From JANNPJ01 sp965200525 (GTDB lineage Bacteria > Actinomycetota > Actinomycetes > Actinomycetales > Kineosporiaceae), in NCBI GenBank assembly GCA_965200525.1, contig OZ241368.1, forward strand, positions 7,068,001-7,132,000: 64,000 nt of DNA, given 5' to 3'. This document shows positions 61,491 to 64,000 of the stretch, one piece after another (position 1 is the stretch's first letter; each line of letters begins with the position of its first letter). The position numbers were made by a program, and so were the translations under genes. The notes beneath the pieces were generated by a model. It ran no database searches, had not been told where the DNA came from, and saw only the letters and a list, made by a program, of their open reading frames with translations.

Positions 61491-64000
61491 GCACCCCGCA
61501 CCGCACCGATTCCCGGATCGACTCCCGGATCGACTCCCGGATCGGGTCCCGCGCCGACCAGCGCCGCCAAGCCCACCAGGCCCGGCAGGTGCGGCTGCCG
61601 GGCCTGCACTGGGCCAGTATCCGGGGCCGGGCCTGGGCCGACCGGTGGCCGCTGCTGCTGGCCGGGGCCGTCGTCGGCCTGGCCACGCTGATGTCGGCCG
61701 CGGTGCCGCCGTCGCTGCGCACGACGTCCGACGACGCCGTCAACCGCGCTGTCGCCGAGGCCGGCGAGCGCGCGACCGTGCAGGTCAGCGCGCCGTTCGA
61801 GCACGAGTTCTTCCCCCGGACGCGGGTGTCCAACTCGGCTGCGGTGCTCTCTCAGAACGCCGACGTGGCCCGCTCGCGCCTGAGCGCCGGCCTGGCGGCG
61901 GTAATGCGCCCGGCGGTCTCCAGCGTGACCACCACGGAACTGAAGATCACCGGCAACGTCCCGGGGCGCACGCTCGAGCTGACCTACGTCGCCGGTGGTC
62001 AGGGCGCCCAGGTGGTCTGGACCTCGGGCCGGGCCCCGGCCTCGGCCGTTCCGGTGGCCGAGCAGGACAGCGCCGTTTCCGTCGATGGCGTTCCCTGGCC
62101 GGTGCAGGTGGGGCTGACCCGGGAGACGGCGACCCTCCTCGGGGTGAAGCCGGGCGACCGGATCCCGGCCTCCTCCCCCACCGGCGACCACCTGGACGTG
62201 CGGGTCAGCGGGATCTTCCGGGCAGTGAATCCCAGCGATCCGGCCTGGACGGCCGCGCCTCAGGTGCTGCGCCCACGGGTGGCCAGCAACGGGGTGTTCA
62301 ACCTGGTGTCCACGGCCGCGCTGATGACCGACGACTCCCTGCCGGACGGTCGGCTGGCCCTGGAACAGGACCAGACCCAGTCGACAGTGACCTTCACGCC
62401 CGAGCCCAGCCGGTTACGGCTGGACAACGCCGAGGCCCTGGCCACCGGCGTGGTCGCGCTCAAGGCCGGATCGGGGGCCTCGGACGCGTCCGACATCGCC
62501 CTGAAATGGCAGACCAGCCTGGACAGCGTGCTGCGCGAGGCGGTGGCCGCCGTCAGCGCAGCCACCGCTCAGGCCTCGGTGCTGCTGCTGGCCCTGCTCA
62601 CCACCGCCGGTCTGGTGCTGCTGCTGGCGGCCGACCTGCTGGTGCGCCGCCGGACCACGGCCCTGACCGGCAGCCGGATGCGCGGGGCCTCGCTGGCCGG
62701 AATCGCGATCGAACTGCTGATCGAGTCGGTGCTGGTGACGGCGGCCGGGTGGGGGCTGGGCCTGCTGCTCAGCCGGTGGCTGGCCGGTGGGTTCTCCTGG
62801 CGCTGGCCGGTGCCGGTGGTGCTGATCGGGGCCCTGGCCGTCCCGGTGCTGGGGGTGATTGTGGCCGCCCGGGCCACCACTGGGCGAAAGGCTCCGGCGA
62901 ACCGCTCGGCCCGCCAGAGCGCCCTGCGCACCCGCCAGCTGCGGCGCCTCACCCTGGAGCTGGCGTTGGTGCTGGCCGCGGCGGCCGCGTTCGTCTCGCT
63001 GCGCCAGCGAGGCATCGTGCCGGCCGCCGGGACCCACGCCGGCGGCGGGAACCTGCTGCCGGCCCTGGCCCCGACCCTGGGGGCGGCGGTCGGTGCCCTG
63101 GTGCTCTTGCGCCTGCTGCCGCTGGGCGCCGGGTTCGTGCTGGCCCGGGCAGCCCGTTCGCGCCGGGCCTTGCCCCTACTGGGGGCCGCCCGAGCGGCCG
63201 TGACCGTGGCCCGCCCCCTGCCGTTCGTCGTCCTGGTGCTGTCCACCGCCCTGCTCACGTTCGCGGTGGCCGTCTCGACGACCGAGACCGACGGGCAGGG
63301 CCAGGGGGCCTGGCGCACGGTCGGCGCCGACGCCCGCATCGACATGACGGCGTCCGCCTCGGTGCCGCAACTGGCTGCGAAGGTGGCCGCCGAGCCCGGC
63401 GTCCGACAGGCGCTGAGTGCCCGGGTCGCCGACCGGGTCACGGTGAGCTCCAGCCAGACCAGCAGCCCGGTCCGTCTGGTGGTGGTGGACGCCGCCGCGT
63501 TCGGCCGCCTGCTGGCGACGACGTCACCGCCGGACGGCGCCACGGTGAACAGGCTGAGCGGGCACACCCGGGTCGGCGGGCGGGTCGGGGCCCTGCTGAG
63601 CGTCGAGGACCCGGACCTGCTCAAGGGGACCGGGCTGGCAGTGCGCTGGAACGACACGGTGATCCCGCTGGCCCGCCTGGGGGCCGCGCCGACGGTCGGG
63701 GACAGTGCGCAGAGCACCTTGATCGTGGACGCGGCCGCGTTCAAGGCCGCCGGAGGCGATGCGCCGGCGAACACGCTGTGGGTGCTCGGATCCGGTGCCG
63801 CCGCGGCCGCCCGGGCCGTCGCCGGCCCGGACGACATCGTCACCGTGCGCAGCGACGTGCTGCGGGCCCGCCGGGCCGAGCCGCTGCCCGCCGGGCTGCT
63901 GCGCCTGGCGCGGGCCACGGTGCTGGTGCTGGTGCTGCTGGGCCTGCTGGCCGTCGTCCTCGGTGCCGCGGCCGGAGCCCCGGCCCGCGGCGAGATGCTG
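61487..64000 (+). CDS. FtsX-type ABC permease (3' end outside window)
   Basis: At least 838 residues, frame open to the end of the window. Begins VSTPHRTDSRIDSRIDSRI.. with a short repeat, then a membrane span (WPLLLAGAVVGLATLM, about 64-79), an external domain (about 85-360) and membrane groups at about 365-560 (ASVLLLALLTTAGLVLLLAADLLV, LLIESVLVTAAGWGLGLLLS, ALVLLRLLPLGAGFVLA). GAARAAVTVARPLPFVVLVLS starts a second half like that of its neighbour. Probably forms a heterodimeric permease with the preceding gene and the two ATPases. GTG 61487 overlaps the upstream stop. Confidence 0.9.
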   Translation, partial: MSTPHRTDSRIDSRIDSRIGSRADQRRQAHQARQVRLPGLHWASIRGRAWADRWPLLLAGAVVGLATLMSAAVPPSLRTTSDDAVNRAVAEAGERATVQVSAPFEHEFFPRTRVSNSAAVLSQNADVARSRLSAGLAAVMRPAVSSVTTTELKITGNVPGRTLELTYVAGGQGAQVVWTSGRAPASAVPVAEQDSAVSVDGVPWPVQVGLTRETATLLGVKPGDRIPASSPTGDHLDVRVSGIFRAVNPSDPAWTAAPQVLRPRVASNGVFNLVSTAALMTDDSLPDGRLALEQDQTQSTVTFTPEPSRLRLDNAEALATGVVALKAGSGASDASDIALKWQTSLDSVLREAVAAVSAATAQASVLLLALLTTAGLVLLLAADLLVRRRTTALTGSRMRGASLAGIAIELLIESVLVTAAGWGLGLLLSRWLAGGFSWRWPVPVVLIGALAVPVLGVIVAARATTGRKAPANRSARQSALRTRQLRRLTLELALVLAAAAAFVSLRQRGIVPAAGTHAGGGNLLPALAPTLGAAVGALVLLRLLPLGAGFVLARAARSRRALPLLGAARAAVTVARPLPFVVLVLSTALLTFAVAVSTTETDGQGQGAWRTVGADARIDMTASASVPQLAAKVAAEPGVRQALSARVADRVTVSSSQTSSPVRLVVVDAAAFGRLLATTSPPDGATVNRLSGHTRVGGRVGALLSVEDPDLLKGTGLAVRWNDTVIPLARLGAAPTVGDSAQSTLIVDAAAFKAAGGDAPANTLWVLGSGAAAAARAVAGPDDIVTVRSDVLRARRAEPLPAGLLRLARATVLVLVLLGLLAVVLGAAAGAPARGEML
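61508..61543 (+). repeat. Three in-frame 12-bp repeats
   Basis: GAYTCCCGGATC three times in a row, encoding (Asp-Ser-Arg-Ile)x3 at the cytoplasmic N-terminus of the permease, followed by a degenerate fourth unit (Gly-Ser-Arg-Ala). Slippage-prone repeat, possibly length-variable between strains. Confidence 0.75.

Overview
The window is about 64 kb of very GC-rich DNA with GTG/TTG starts, GTGA/ATGA stop-start overlaps, and several genes whose -10-like hexamer (TANNNT) lies only 6-8 nt before the start codon, as in leaderless transcripts. With SARP/AfsR-type and GntR-TetR fusion regulators, Eis-type acetyltransferase, ECF/SigE sigma factors, a PASTA kinase and a DinB2-like polymerase, this points to a soil-type filamentous or related actinobacterium. 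Genus cannot be fixed from the sequence. No rRNA, tRNA, CRISPR array, integrase or transposase was seen. Layout: 0-11 kb holds the 3' end of ilvD, an Eis-like acetyltransferase diverging from a metal-ligand-variant arginase-family protein, a large AfsR-like regulator, an MFS exporter preceded by a leader peptide and hairpins, a nuclease-fold protein with a DUF3626 protein, and an FAD monooxygenase diverging from a GntR-TetR fusion regulator. 11-15 kb holds a copper type II monooxygenase-like lipoprotein, an unknown membrane protein and a LURP-one-related protein. 14.7-17.3 kb is a gene-poor, compositionally different island with one RepA-like ATPase and repeats, probably a mobile-element remnant. 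17-29 kb is a regulatory and efflux stretch: a DHA2 exporter, two divergent sigma/anti-sigma-like pairs (one sigma gene frameshifted), small membrane proteins, chorismate mutase, an alpha/beta hydrolase diverging from a WYL regulator, an MFS exporter diverging from an ArsR-type regulator, and a TPR-like protein. The WYL intergenic region and the DHA2 exporter upstream region carry the same spaced palindrome. 29-37 kb has a coupled sugar kinase/polyol dehydrogenase pair, an orphan NarL-type response regulator and a 1266-residue cytosolic hybrid histidine kinase. 37-49.4 kb mixes small membrane proteins, a stand-alone maltokinase-cap protein, acetyltransferases, a BLUF photoreceptor, an epoxide-hydrolase-like protein, a LysE exporter with Lrp regulator, a DinB2-like polymerase, a secreted GH54 arabinofuranosidase with two duplicated ricin-type lectin modules, and a sigma factor / membrane protein / amidoligase / acetyltransferase run. 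49.4-64 kb has aminopeptidase N, a decayed IMP-cyclohydrolase-like gene, a PASTA kinase with a ricin-type lectin tail, a membrane acyltransferase, and a MacB/FtsX-type ABC cluster that runs off the window. Most candidates for novelty are new combinations of known domains (kinase-PASTA-lectin, sigma-amidoligase operon, PHM-like copper lipoprotein, attenuator-like leader of an exporter) rather than a single obvious unknown system.
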